DNA from: Lepidodermella squamata
Taxonomy: Eukaryota > Gastrotricha
Length of the DNA: 64,000 nucleotides
Direction: 5' to 3'
NCBI GenBank assembly: GCA_047495785.1
Contig: JBLDXI010000013.1
Coordinates: 2,108,001-2,172,000, forward strand
Made by a program: the position numbers and the translations under genes. The notes under the pieces are model-generated. The model saw nothing but the letters and a program-made list of their open reading frames with translations, ran no database searches and was not told the DNA's origin. This document shows, piece by piece, positions 50,433 through 60,655 of the stretch (position 1 is the first letter of the stretch; every line of letters begins with the position of its first letter).

Positions 50433-53400
50433 ATGATTGTTAGCTTATTTTATTCTGTGTCTGTCGCGATATTCATCGTTCCAAACGTTCGAGCGTGTGG
50501 AGATGGAGCAATCGAAGAATATCCTGACGGGCCGTCAATCTGGCAAGTAAATGATATGATTTTGGGTCATATTTGGGTCTCCTTTTACCGGAACCAAATA
50601 CTTTGCTGTAGCGGAACCAAATTTTACAATTTTCGGTGACCTGAACTCATTTTTCGGATATTTCTTGGGTATCAAACATAGTATCAAGATTGGCCGCAAC
50701 TATTCTAATCTAAGAGCCACTAAATTCAGCGAAATATTCTCTATAATTGTTCAATTACCGTAACGGGTCCTAACTTTGGACAAAACACCTTTTTTAATTT
50801 AAAAAAATTCGGTTTTCGTCTAAAAAAATGGAAAAAAATATCCAAACCTCCGCCCAAGGAAGCTGCGTGGACAGGTGAAGTTTGGAAAATTTACTCACCT
50901 TGATTTTAAAAAAATTGGTAAAGAAACCTCCAAAATTTGGACACTCGTTCCCAAATTTGGACACCTCATTCGCATATGCTAATTCGACCTTACACACATT
51001 TTATTTCTTGTTGCGCAATTTTCCTCGTGTTTTTAAAGGCGACTTTTGTAGCCGCGCGCTTGAGACTAAAATAATGCTACCGATAGGATTCACTCATCGT
51101 CAGATTTAATGCAGATGTACGCAATACCAATTATACACCAGGATCTTAATACCGTTAATGAACCATGAATCTTCTCGAAACTATGATAAACCAGGTGAAA
51201 ATGTCTCTGAAGCACCGAGTCTCATTTAGAAAGTAGACGGAGGGATATCAGTTTGAGGTTAAACCATGGGTTGAGGTTTGAATGAGTCGTGGAGTTTCTT
51301 TATCGCTGAACTATTGACATTTTTTACCGATAGTGAACTGTCATTTGTCCCATGGTACGTGCTGTTCACCTGTTTAATTAAAGCTGGCGCCGTCGGATTT
51401 GTATTCGGATACATTATTATTCCCTATGCTCTCTAGCCAAAATCATGAAAGCATAGCCTAGGCCGGGAGTCATTAAGCTAATTCCAAGGTTCTATAGGCC
51501 TTCCCACAAACTCGTTTCTTTTTTTTTCTCATGCATATGCGAGTAAACACATACACATACAGCAAAAAGCATACAGCCCCCGTTCACAAACTGATTTCTT
51601 TTCTCCTTGTATGTGATTTTTTTCTGACCGAAGAGGCCACTGAAAAAAGGGATGGCGGCACGTCGAATCGAACCCTTGACAACTTCGCACACATCGATAA
51701 TTATATCGACTTGGCTAATCCGTCAAGCTTAAAGTGTGACCTATAAATTAGGCTTTAAGGCAAAAAATTCATTGATAAATGCGTCAACAAGTCGAAGATT
51801 AATGATTCATGCCCGCACTTGACCCAGAAAACGCGGATAGCTTTTATAGATATTAGCAACCAATAATTAGGCTTTTTATAGCGACAGATAAATACGATGG
51901 CAACATAGTGCAGTTGCTATTGACCGGCCTGTTCAACGGGCGGACGGGGTTCGAGCCCCATCGAAGTTGGTCATTTTTTCAGCGGCCTCTTCGGCAAGAA
52001 AAAAAATCACATACAGGGAGAAAAGAAATCAGTTTGTGAACGGGTCTGTATGCGATTTTTTTCGCCAACACATACGACCCCGGCAATAAACTTATTACAA
52101 ATCACATACACATTTTTTCATACGAGTATGTGCGCAGACCTTATCAATGCGATGCCATTCTTTTCAAAAACTGACAAAAAGCATACATTTCGTTTGCATA
52201 TGCATAGAGATAAAAATATCATTAAAAGTGTCCAAATTTAGAGGCTAAATTCAAAGTCACCTGTATCAAAATTGGCTTGTCCTTCTGCCGAGATTTTTTT
52301 ACAGAATTTAGTTTAGGTAAATCCCCATTTGCAAAACAAATTTCAGCCCCAACCGTTCACAGGTGAGCATTTGGCAAGGGGGGTCCCAAAACACCTTTCT
52401 GAGTGATCGAGCTTCGGCGATTTTTCGCAAATCGATAGTACATGAAAGTATTGGCAAATTTGGTACCGTTGGAAAGCCCACGAAGGGAGCTATTTTTCAG
52501 TGAAATTTCTAAACTTTTATCAGTTATGCACAAATTGATATTTGGGGCTAAAGCTCAAAGTGTCCAAATTTGGGGTGTCCAAATTTAGGGCGCGTTACGG
52601 TATTGTTCAATTTAGAACAATAATTTGAAGTTTCAGATTGTTCAATTAAGAATGCTTCGCCCAAAATTCGTGGTTCGTATTTAAAAAATGACTCATGGAG
52701 TTTTTCGACTTAGGCTCATAAAAATGCGCAATTGGTTCCGCTTAAAGCTATTCTGTTTGATTTTAGCACCATAAATAGGGAGTAAAATTTACCAGAAAAA
52801 GCATGCCTTGCATAAGTGGATGACAATTTAAGGTGTCTTGCTGAGACTATGTAAAAATCAGCACGCACCCGGTTGGAAAATCCGATTTTGCTTGCCGTAA
52901 AGAACCTGAAAGATGGCTGATCGCTCAATTTGTCCTCGTCGGGACGAGATTTTAAACTTCGGATCATTGAGATATTTCTTAGGTTGACCCTTTTTAGGCT
53001 AATTTAGGATATTCTGCATCTCATGGCAGAAGAAATCAGGCGCCGCAAAAATAATAAATAAACAAGTTTAGGAGTCTGTTTACATTTAATTAAACACAAA
53101 CTCTATTTTGCAGGGCATGCCATCGGCGCATATGCACGGAGGACACACGGGAATGACTGATTACCATGTGCCCGGCCCGTCGACAATACAAAAGTTACAA
53201 GCTGGAGAAATGGTTTCGTGTTACTGCCAGGCGAAATCATCAAATTCTGGCAGCGGTGGAAACGGTCTAGCTGGTGGGCCAAATGAGAACGAAGCCGCTA
53301 TTTGGCAAAATTGGATGGTTCCAGGGACTCATATGGCTCGGCGCCAAGCTAAAAGCAGTCCCCAGGCGGCTTCAGCTGCTGCTGTTCCTGCTGGACATTC

Positions 53401-53605
53401 AACGGGTAGATCTCCGATGATTTCGTGGAGCATGGTAAACAAGCTCATGGCTGCTGACGCGCAGAGCGAGATCAAGTCCGTCGAAGAGTCGACAAATCCT
53501 GAACTGGAACTTCACGAGCCTTGCGTCTGCTACGCCTGGAAAAACATGCGTAACGCCCCAGATCCAGGCGTTCCAGGCATTCCAGGCGTTCCAGCCTGGG
53601 GCTAA
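50433..53605 (+). CDS. two-exon secreted paired-Cys protein, copy C, with a MITE in its intron
   Basis: Exon 1 50433-50546, exon 2 53114-53605, 201 aa. Donor CAA|GTAAAT and acceptor TTTTGCAG|GGC are the same as in copy B. Signal peptide 1-21, C22, GPSIWQ-GMPSAHMHGG junction, first motif MVSCYCQAK (C74, C76), a Gly/Ala-rich linker with a MARRQ dibasic site, EESTNPELELHEPCVCYAWK and a PGIPGVPAWG tail. The 2567-bp intron is inflated by an 1843-bp MITE; without it the intron would be about 0.7 kb. All splice and coding features remain intact. Confidence 0.8.
51657..51728 (-). ncRNA. tRNA-like Pol III module, minus strand
   Basis: On the minus strand: A-box-like TAGCCAAGTCGA (near 51717) and B box GGTTCGATTCG (51664-51674), followed by a CCTTTTTTC run (51647-51654) that could terminate Pol III. 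Confidence 0.55.
51896..51979 (+). ncRNA. tRNA-like Pol III module, plus strand
   Basis: B box GGTTCGAGCCC (51948-51958) within a GGGG...CCCC stem, an A-box-like TGGCAACATAGTG upstream, and a T6 run at 51973-51979. Confidence 0.5.
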
Positions 53606-54340
53606 GTCGCCTAGATGAACCTTTTTACGCGCATATTTGTAATTCTTAAAAAAATGAATTTTTTCGATGGAATTTTCTAAAATCGATAGGCCTATAGTTT
53701 ACTTTTAGAAACGAATGTGGGCGAAAAAATGGGAAATTATATCACGTTTCATTTGCAAAAAAAGCATTTCTGCATCGAATTTCGGCGAGAAAATGGACCT
53801 TTTCGACCATTTTTTATAATTTAAAAAAAAATTTCAACCAAGTCCGCAAGGAAGGTGGATCTTGCTTCAAATTTTTCCCAGGGGACTATGGGTTTATTGA
53901 CCAGATAAAAGAGCATCGATAAATTCTTTTCATTTTTAGTTTTGGAATAAGAAAACGCGCGTAAAACTTGTTTTGAGCATACCTCGCAAAAATGGACATA
54001 TCAACGTGTAAATTTGACGTGAATTTTAGCCGTTGAACGAAAACTTTAAAGCTTTAATAATGCTAACACTAACACATTATTAGCCCCAAGATTCCTTCGA
54101 ATCCTTCGAATGGTCGGTCATCCGGATTTTGCTTCTGCTTCCCAACAGGGTTTTCCAAATAATGATAGTAAAGTATTTTCTGATCAAATATGATTGTCAT
54201 TTTTTGAGTCGATCGTCTTCCGGTCACGATCTATAAAGAAAATAGTTTGATGAGAAAATAAACTCGATATCTGCGATTTATTGCCTGAGTAAAAATTAAT
54301 ATTGCAATTAACAATTTTGATTATCATAATTAAGATAATA
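53606..54340. other. spacer
   Basis: 54140-54300 resembles the 5' flank of the gene at 48287 (GTCACGATCTA, AAATAAAC, GCGATTTATTG). No other feature. Confidence 0.5.
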
Positions 54341-54575
54341 AGAATGAAAATGACTGCCGGGCTTTCTCGTGATTGTCACAATTTTCGGCGCTTCCAGCGG
54401 TTTTGATATTATGTTGTCACCTAGGAAGCCGCTAACCGGCTGCTGTCAAACCTATTCCAGAGCTATCCTCTTGTGGAATCCGTCACCCAATAACGGCACG
54501 AAGCAAAGTGAAAAATGAAATATATTCGGATTTGATGAGAATTTTGCATGCTTTTGCCTGCCGAAACTGGACACC
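54341..54575 (+). pseudogene. degraded copy of the Ser/Gly-rich family gene
   Basis: Begins AATGAAAATGACTG after a matching 5' flank; traces of the signal-peptide coding sequence (CTTTCTCGTGATTGTCACAA, GGCGCTTCCAGCGG) and of the first Cys motif (near 54525: GATGAGAATTTTGCATGCTT) survive, with frameshifts. The rest is lost. Confidence 0.65.
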
Positions 54576-55228
54576 GCGCGCTCGCTCTGACTCGTAAATT
54601 GATTTTTATTGACATTGATAATTTTGATTTGATGGATTGGCGGCGATTTGATTTTCATTAATTGAATTTGACTTGAAATTTTTCACTTAATTTCTGATGA
54701 AAAGAGTTGATGCAGCTTTTTTCGAAGATTATACCGAAGATTTTGAGGTCCGGCCTACATTTAGCTTGCAAAAATGTCTTCCCGCCTAGCCATAGAAATG
54801 TCGATCATTCGATCATCTTTTTCATAATGCCAAGTGTTTGACTACCGGATCCCAATCTCAGGGATAATAACTGAGGTTTTTGAGGCCGAATTCACTAAAA
54901 CAATATGACCCGTTGTTGCTATTGTACCGAATGAGGATAGACGATTCTTCGAATCATCGAGTTCTCTCATTTTTTTCTCAATATAGTCCATGGTCGACTG
55001 AATATGCTCTTGATGACATCGCTTCGGTTAGTCAAGAGTTCGTTTTTTCAACAAATACAATTGTCGAGTAGTTCTTTATTGACTTATTGCCCATTGTCTT
55101 GTAGTCACGATCTGATGATAAGGGGGTTTGATGTTAAGCAAATAAACACGAAATCCGCAATTTATTGCGCATGCGGATGCTATTTTGTCTAGTTGAATAT
55201 TTTTTATCCCGATAGTAATTAGAAAGAA
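54576..55228. other. spacer and 5' flank of the next gene
   Basis: 54840-55225 repeats the 5' flank found at 47880-48280. No other feature. Confidence 0.5.
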
Positions 55229-55963
55229 ATGACAGTTTTATTGCTGGCAACGCTCGCGATTTTCAGCGCTTCAGGCGTTTGTGGCAATAGCGTTTATGGC
55301 AATGCTGCTGTTAGCCAAGAGGGTGTTGTTGCAAGTCAACCAGCCCGTGTTGACGACATGCCTGCTTTCATGACGATAAAGAACCCGCAGGCTTCATCCA
55401 ACAACAGAGACAGCAATAAGAAGCCAGTCACGGACACGTACAAATCTGATGAAATTTTTGTATGCAAATGTATGACGAAACAGCAGCAATCATTGAACAG
55501 TGGCATGAAACCAACAATCCAACAACAGCAACAAGGCCGTCCGGTCAGCAATGGTAACAAGCCGACTATTAACCTAAGCGGTCGACCGAATAATAATAAT
55601 AATCAAGCTAGCCGACCGGGTCAGGACAAACCTAATACTATGCAAAGTGTGCAAAATATGGCCAGTCAAGCAGGTAGGTCCAGGCGCGAAGCAGCAAGCA
55701 ATTCCGGGGTTTCATCTTTTCCTTTTCCTCCTGCGGGTTTTTCTGGCGGTAGCAATTCGGGTGCTACAGCGGGTTCTTACCCTTCCATTGGGCGTATGCC
55801 TCCAATGAGCGAAAATATGGGCGACATGATGGCTGCCATGCAGGAGGTTAACAACGCTGAGGAGGCGAAGAATCCTGATCTGGAAAAGCTTTTCTGCGCT
55901 TGCTTCATCAAGAGATCGATTGTTGCAAACCACGCCGCTGCATCAAACAACAACCGGCAGTAA
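55229..55963 (+). CDS. secreted Asn/Gln/Ser-rich paired-Cys protein with furin-like site
   Basis: 244 aa, paralogue of the gene at 48287. Signal peptide 1-19, motif SDEIFVCKCMTK (C79, C81), a Gln/Asn-rich linker with a poly-Asn run, a dibasic RSRR|E site (R150-R153), a Gly/Ser-rich part, then AEEAKNPDLE and closing motif LFCACFIKR. The linker differs strongly from its paralogue while both Cys motifs, the furin-like site and the ends are conserved, showing where constraint lies. Downstream AAATAAACAGG near 56238. Confidence 0.85.
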   Translation: MTVLLLATLAIFSASGVCGNSVYGNAAVSQEGVVASQPARVDDMPAFMTIKNPQASSNNRDSNKKPVTDTYKSDEIFVCKCMTKQQQSLNSGMKPTIQQQQQGRPVSNGNKPTINLSGRPNNNNNQASRPGQDKPNTMQSVQNMASQAGRSRREAASNSGVSSFPFPPAGFSGGSNSGATAGSYPSIGRMPPMSENMGDMMAAMQEVNNAEEAKNPDLEKLFCACFIKRSIVANHAAASNNNRQ

Positions 55964-57405
55964 AAAAAGCCTATTTTCAAGCTTTCTGATGACAAATTTA
56001 CTGTGAACTCAACTAGTTGTACTAGCACGATCAATTGATGCATGACAATACAGAAAGTTTAACATTAAAAAAATAATTACATTGAGGTCCCCGGTAACTT
56101 TACCTGAAAGTATGTCTTGCTTCGAAGATGAATTGTTTTCCATAGCTGGAAATGGACATCTTTCGATCACGTCGAAGCATCATTGAGACAAATATATTGA
56201 ACCATTATTGAACTCGAAGTGAGTATCGCGATCAAAATAAACAGGAAGCCTTCCTTAAAATTTGAATATTTGAGAAGCAAAGCTTATGATTACGCCATTA
56301 GTTGGAATTTCGGAGAACCCCAACTAAAAAGTTTGCAAAAGAGATATCGGTAATAACGTTCCGTTATTGCGTTCTTATTGCAAGAGTGCAAACGTGGTCT
56401 TGAATTTACGAATTTGCGCTGGAAACGAATTCTAACGATAAAGCAATCATGCATAATTTGTCGAATAACTTTAGCTTTGTTCCAATTTGTTTCAATTCAG
56501 ACTATCAGACTATCACTGTAGCATTTAATAAAAATGATTTTTCCTTTTTATTTGTGCGATTTTTGTCGAAAATTTTTGGCAAAAATGGCATTTATCAGGT
56601 CTGGGGGTCGGATGGCATCATACAGTGCGAAGGCTTTATGGAATGATTGTATTTGCCAAAATTAGGTCAACAACGCACCAGTTATCGAAAATTACAATGT
56701 GGAACCCACTAGAAAGTTCCATAGCCACCAAACGCGATCAAACATGTTTTTTTCACCATTTTCTGAGGGACCTATGCCACCTTGTGCAGTCGCAAGTTTC
56801 GGGTGATCGGAAGATTTCTGGTTAGAAATGGGTGCTTTTGATTTGCCAAGAACCCTCTCAAAGCAAACTAAATCCTCTATAGCAACAGCTATGCTATATT
56901 GGATGAAAAACTCGAATTTTTCGAAAATTCACGAAAATTCACGCTTTAGGTATTCACGAAATTTCGCATTACAAACAATTTTCAGTCAACCTCTTCACTC
57001 ATACAAAGAATTCGGGTAACGGATTGCGGATAGTGCATTATATCGATCTTTCGTGCTTTGCAAACCGCTTGAAAAATTCGTCGTGGTTGCAGACGTTGCA
57101 GAGTTGTTAGACAAATGCGAAGCTATAGTAGGTAAAATACTTTGTAGAAGAGTTCTTTTCGTTGCTTCTGAGAAATAATAGTTTTTAAGGATTTAGCGTT
57201 GATCCGGATTATCCTAACCATTTTCGACCAGTTATTTGCATCACGAATTTCAACTTTCAGAGGTTGCCAATGCTTTTTAACACCTGCGGGAGGTCGAGCA
57301 TCGTTGATTTATTACGGCGCCATCGGATTACACGACACTCAGATGAGAATAAAATCCGAAAAAGTTAGACATTATACCTGAGCTTATTTCTTGAAAACCT
57401 AAAAC
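55964..57405. other. 3' flank and spacer, no gene seen
   Basis: 55965-56290 is shared with 49166-49460. Several short ORFs at 56449-57381 show no features of genes. Confidence 0.4.
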
Positions 57406-57837
57406 ATGATCAAGCCCATCGTAGTTTTGTCAATTTTACCCCTAATAATTTGCTATGTCACTTTCATATTGGCCGAAGAAAGGGACATTCGGCCTCGCCC
57501 GAGGATGGACCAGAATGACAACAACATGACGGTTAATTGGAAGTTCAAGAAACAATGCTCATGTTTCTGCCCCGAAATGCCAGCGGCGATGGGGAGGATG
57601 ATGAACCGAACAATGACTAACCAAACTAACCAAACCTCACGAATGGAAGGTATCAGGGCGGCACTTGGGCAGCGTCGAGGCGGCCGTGGCCTTTGCCCGG
57701 TTGGTATCATGGCCGTGGCCAATTTCATCCGGCGAAATCAACCCCCAATCAACTCAACGGCTGATTTTCAAACGGATCCAGCTAAAAACGACATGGGTAT
57801 GGCCTGTGTTTGTTCCTGTGCCAAATCTGCCAACTAA
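57406..57837 (+). CDS. secreted protein with paired triple-Cys motifs
   Basis: 143 aa, one exon. Signal peptide 1-23 (ends FILA), then MTVNWKFKKQCSCFCPE (C51, C53, C55), a Met/Asn/Thr-rich linker with N-T-T/N-Q-T glycosylation-type sites, a PVGIMAVANFIRRNQPPI segment, DFQTD and closing motif MACVCSCAK (C134, C136, C138). Closest to the gene at 59179, which shares the W-x-x-KK-x-C start and the G-x-MAV-x-x-F-x-RR-N-x-PP block. AATAAAC near 57870. Founder of a subgroup with three cysteines per motif. Confidence 0.82.
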   Translation: MIKPIVVLSILPLIICYVTFILAEERDIRPRPRMDQNDNNMTVNWKFKKQCSCFCPEMPAAMGRMMNRTMTNQTNQTSRMEGIRAALGQRRGGRGLCPVGIMAVANFIRRNQPPINSTADFQTDPAKNDMGMACVCSCAKSAN

Positions 57838-58068
57838 GATGAATAACCAATTGAAGCTACTTTCGCGATGAATAAACAAAGAACCGCAGCAGTCGTGTTC
57901 ATTTTTTGGCCAAACTACTTAGGGCAAATCGAACAAAAGCAATGTAAAAAATACAAGGGAATCCTTTGTACTGTCTATATAATGAGATTACCGGTGGTGA
58001 AGTGTTTACTCAGCGCTGAGGAACTTCCCCTTTCATAACAAGGCACCACACCTATTTCAAAGTAGCGG

Positions 58069-58078
58069 TATAAATAGG
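58069..58078 (+). promoter_or_regulatory. TATA box
   Basis: TATAAATAGG followed by CCGGG, 50 bases before the ATG at 58119. Confidence 0.7.
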
Positions 58079-58118
58079 CCGGGTTTTCCAGAATTTATCA
58101 TCTTAAAGTTTATCAGAC

Positions 58119-58433
58119 ATGGCATACAAATTGGCTCTTTTAGTGGCTCTGGCTGCCACGATGCTGTTCGTTGGCTTCGAAGCTGCTCCCCGTGGTGGCG
58201 GTGGCGGCGGTGGGCCCGGCGGACCCGGCGGACCTTGCGGACCCCACGGTGGCCAGCCGCCCAACATCACTTGGACAAAGTATCCGAAGACATGCAATTG
58301 TTATTGCGGCACAAACATGCCGACGCCTCCCCAGGGTGAACCGCCACTCCCGACTGTTATCAGCAGTGATTCCGATTTCAGCACGACAGGCAGCAACAAG
58401 ATCCTGAAGCCTTGCATTTGTTCCTGCCCGTAA
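58119..58433 (+). CDS. short secreted Gly-rich protein with paired triple-Cys motifs
   Basis: 104 aa. Signal peptide about 1-22 (MAYKLALLVALAATMLFVG), a Gly run and GGPGGPGGPCGP, NITWTKYPKTCNCYCG (C59, C61, C63), a short Pro-rich linker, SDSDFSTTGSNKILKPCICSCP with cysteines at C99, C101, C103 ending at the penultimate residue. Smallest complete member, so it shows the minimal architecture: two C-x-C-x-C motifs about 36 residues apart. AATAAAAC at about 58556. Confidence 0.82.
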   Translation: MAYKLALLVALAATMLFVGFEAAPRGGGGGGGPGGPGGPCGPHGGQPPNITWTKYPKTCNCYCGTNMPTPPQGEPPLPTVISSDSDFSTTGSNKILKPCICSCP

Positions 58434-59178
58434 AAAACCATCATGACTGATTGCTGACTACATTATATATAGTTTCATATGATAGTTTTATATGATGGTT
58501 TCAGTGAAATACAGAAGTCTCGCTCGAGGTTGAACTAATTTTAGCTCTAAGTTCGAATAAAACAGCAATAGAAATAAATTTAACATATTTAAAAAAATAA
58601 ATGAATATTCATGAGGTTTTAATTAAAATCAAGAATATAGTTAACTGCTCATTTTTCTCTGATGTTTTGGCGCTAATGTAAAATGTCCCCGTTTCAAGAC
58701 ACCTCATGAATATATTCATATTCCTCAAGCTAACTTTCATCCGAGATTTCAAGGGCCCATCAATCTGGTCAGTTTTTGAACGAAAATAAGGCATCATTTC
58801 GCACGCGAGCGTATAACTAAAGTCCAACATGCGGTTCATTTGATTTCCACTGCAACTAATTTTTTTGTAATAATAAACTCTGCCCCAATTTAATGCTTTT
58901 TTGTCCGGCCGAATTAGCTGAAAAACGTTAATTTTCTGGAAAAAACCTTGTTCATGTTTGCAGAGGCCTTTTTGTTTAGGTTGAATGAGTTTCTCACCTT
59001 TTTCAACTGGATTTCTTTGTTTGAAACGAAAAAAAGCCACGCAAAAAAGTTGAGCGTGCTTGCGTTGGCTGGTTAGGTGTCAAAGACCCAATTTACTCCC
59101 AGGGTTTACGCTAGCCTATAAAATGGGCGGTAGGGTTATTCGCCGACATCGCTCTCAGCTTTCATCTAGAACTGTAAA
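58434..59178. other. intergenic spacer
   Basis: Holds the 3' UTR of the previous gene and a TATA box at 59117-59124. A 143-aa minus-strand ORF (58609-59040) has no recognisable features. Confidence 0.45.
59117..59124 (+). promoter_or_regulatory. TATA box
   Basis: TATAAAAT 62 bases before the ATG at 59179. Confidence 0.6.
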
Positions 59179-59799
59179 ATGTTCAAGGCAATCTTGTTTT
59201 CAGCTTTGACAGCGGCTATCTGCCTCGCTGCCGATGATGACTCGGCACAACCTCCCCGGCCTCCTATGGGCATGCCTGGCAACATGACTGTCAAGTGGAA
59301 TCTGAAGAAGGAATGCACGTGCTTCTGCCCTGACAATCCGATGATGCAGATGATGATGAACCATTCGGCTAATAACAGTGGCAATCCTCAAGGCCCTCCT
59401 CAAGGTCCTCCTCCAGAAGTCCTTGCCTTTATAAATAGTTCGGGAGGCCCTGCGGCTCTTCTTGCACGTCTCAATGCTTCGGGCCCAGGAGCAATGGATC
59501 CTGCGGCTCTTCTTGCTATTCTCAATAGAGCTGGAGGTCCGGGAGGCCCTGGAGGTCCTGGTGGTGCTGGAGGTCCTGGTGCTCGTGCAGGCCCAGCAGG
59601 GGGACCTGGTCGTGGAATGGGTCCAGGGGGCCCTCCAATGGGTTGCCCGAACGGAATGATGGCCGTTATGGATTTTCTGCGCCGTAACCACCCGCCAGTC
59701 GACGAAACCGACGACTTCCCGAAAGACAACACCAAGTATGATAGGAACGTACCCTGCGTCTGCGCTTGCCCGAAAACTGATGCTGACGCCACCAACTAA
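59179..59799 (+). CDS. secreted Gly/Pro/Ala-rich protein with paired triple-Cys motifs
   Basis: 206 aa. Signal peptide about 1-18 (ends CLA), MTVKWNLKKECTCFCPD (C46, C48, C50), a Met/Asn stretch with N-H-S and N-N-S glycosylation-type sites, two AALLARLNASGPGA-like repeats, a collagen-like GGPGGPGGPGGAGG run, CPNGMMAVMDFLRRNHPPVD, DDFPKD and VPCVCACPK (C193, C195, C197). Also one lone Cys between the motifs. Paralogue of the gene at 57406. AATAAAAC near 59836. Confidence 0.85.
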   Translation: MFKAILFSALTAAICLAADDDSAQPPRPPMGMPGNMTVKWNLKKECTCFCPDNPMMQMMMNHSANNSGNPQGPPQGPPPEVLAFINSSGGPAALLARLNASGPGAMDPAALLAILNRAGGPGGPGGPGGAGGPGARAGPAGGPGRGMGPGGPPMGCPNGMMAVMDFLRRNHPPVDETDDFPKDNTKYDRNVPCVCACPKTDADATN

Positions 59800-60013
59800 A
59801 TACTGAACCTTCCAAAAGAGGATTTTTGGCTATCAATAAAACTCTTGATCAGTAAATTCAGGTTAATGGCGTTTTGATATAACAATAGGGTTGTCGTGCC
59901 GTGCCAATGACTTTATTGGCCCATCTTTCTAGTCGTGAGCAAAAACTACGCTTTTTTGTGTTTGCTCAAGTCATTAGCCGTGTTTACAAGGTAATCGACC
60001 CGAAATAAGCTGG

Positions 60014-60023
60014 TATATAAATA
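60014..60023 (+). promoter_or_regulatory. TATA box
   Basis: TATATAAATA followed by CCGGG, 66 bases before the ATG at 60080. Confidence 0.7.
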
Positions 60024-60079
60024 CCGGGTTTCCCATCCAGAAATTATTCCCCTATAGCAGCGATTTCCTAATTATTATC

Positions 60080-60655
60080 ATGTCTCAGGCCGTTATGACG
60101 GTTTTTGCCGTGGTCGCGTTATTCGCGATCGCTGAAGCTCAGTGGGGCGGTAACCAGAACAGCAACCAGAACAGGCAAGGCCCGCCTCAGAATTTAAAAT
60201 GGTTGAAGTTCAAGAACACCTGCACGTGCTTCTGCACCGATCCTCCCATAACTGAACAACAAGGCGGCCCACCAAGCTTTGGCGGTAACAACCAATTCAA
60301 GCAAGCCGGAGGTCGTCAGAACCAGGGCGGCCAGGGTGGTCAAAGCGGCTTCGGCGGCCCAGGTGGCCAAGGTGGCTTCGGTGGCCAAGGTGGCCCAGGC
60401 GGCTTTGGTGGACCAGGTGGCCAAGGTGGCCAAGGTGGCTTCGGCGGCCAAGGTGGCTTCGGCGGCCAAGGTGACCAAGGTGGCCAAGGTGGCTTCGGCG
60501 GACCAGGTGGCCAAGGTGGCTTCGGCCGCGGACCACCACCCCATCCCCCACCTCTGAACCCTCCGAACCTTAGCGAGGAGTTCAGCAGCCAGAGCAACAC
60601 TGTCTACAAGCCGTGCGTCTGCGCTTGTCCAACTGGAAGTGGAGTCTCAGCCTAA
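60080..60655 (+). CDS. secreted GGFGGQGG-repeat protein with paired triple-Cys motifs
   Basis: 191 aa. Signal peptide about 1-20 (ends AEA), Asn/Gln-rich start, NLKWLKFKNTCTCFCTD (C48, C50, C52), then about 90 residues of GGFGG(Q/P)GG repeats resembling glycine-rich structural, silk- or adhesive-type proteins, a PPPHPPPLNPPN segment and closing KPCVCACP (C179, C181, C183). The Gly repeats suggest a flexible extracellular material (inference). AAATAAATG near 60727. Confidence 0.85.
   Translation: MSQAVMTVFAVVALFAIAEAQWGGNQNSNQNRQGPPQNLKWLKFKNTCTCFCTDPPITEQQGGPPSFGGNNQFKQAGGRQNQGGQGGQSGFGGPGGQGGFGGQGGPGGFGGPGGQGGQGGFGGQGGFGGQGDQGGQGGFGGPGGQGGFGRGPPPHPPPLNPPNLSEEFSSQSNTVYKPCVCACPTGSGVSA

Larger units (their letters stand above)
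50758..52600. mobile_element. TA-target MITE (CCGTAACG ends) with tRNA-like modules and inverted arms
   Basis: 1843 bp between TA dinucleotides (50756-50757, 52601-52602). Ends CCGTAACGGGTCCTAACTTT and an imperfect complement. GTCCAAATTTGGG-type motifs recur near both ends. Inside, 51565-51655 is the reverse complement of 51973-52062, and a tRNA-like unit adjoins each arm. Same CCGTAA end type as the element at 12138. Lies in the intron of the two-exon gene. Confidence 0.75.

Noticed and set aside
58609-59040. 143-aa minus-strand ORF
   Set aside because: No signal peptide, motif or family resemblance; lies between two plus-strand genes in AT-rich DNA.
60194-60600. Minus-strand Ala/Thr-rich, His-rich and Pro-rich ORFs
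   Set aside because: Shadow frames of the GGFGGQGG repeats.
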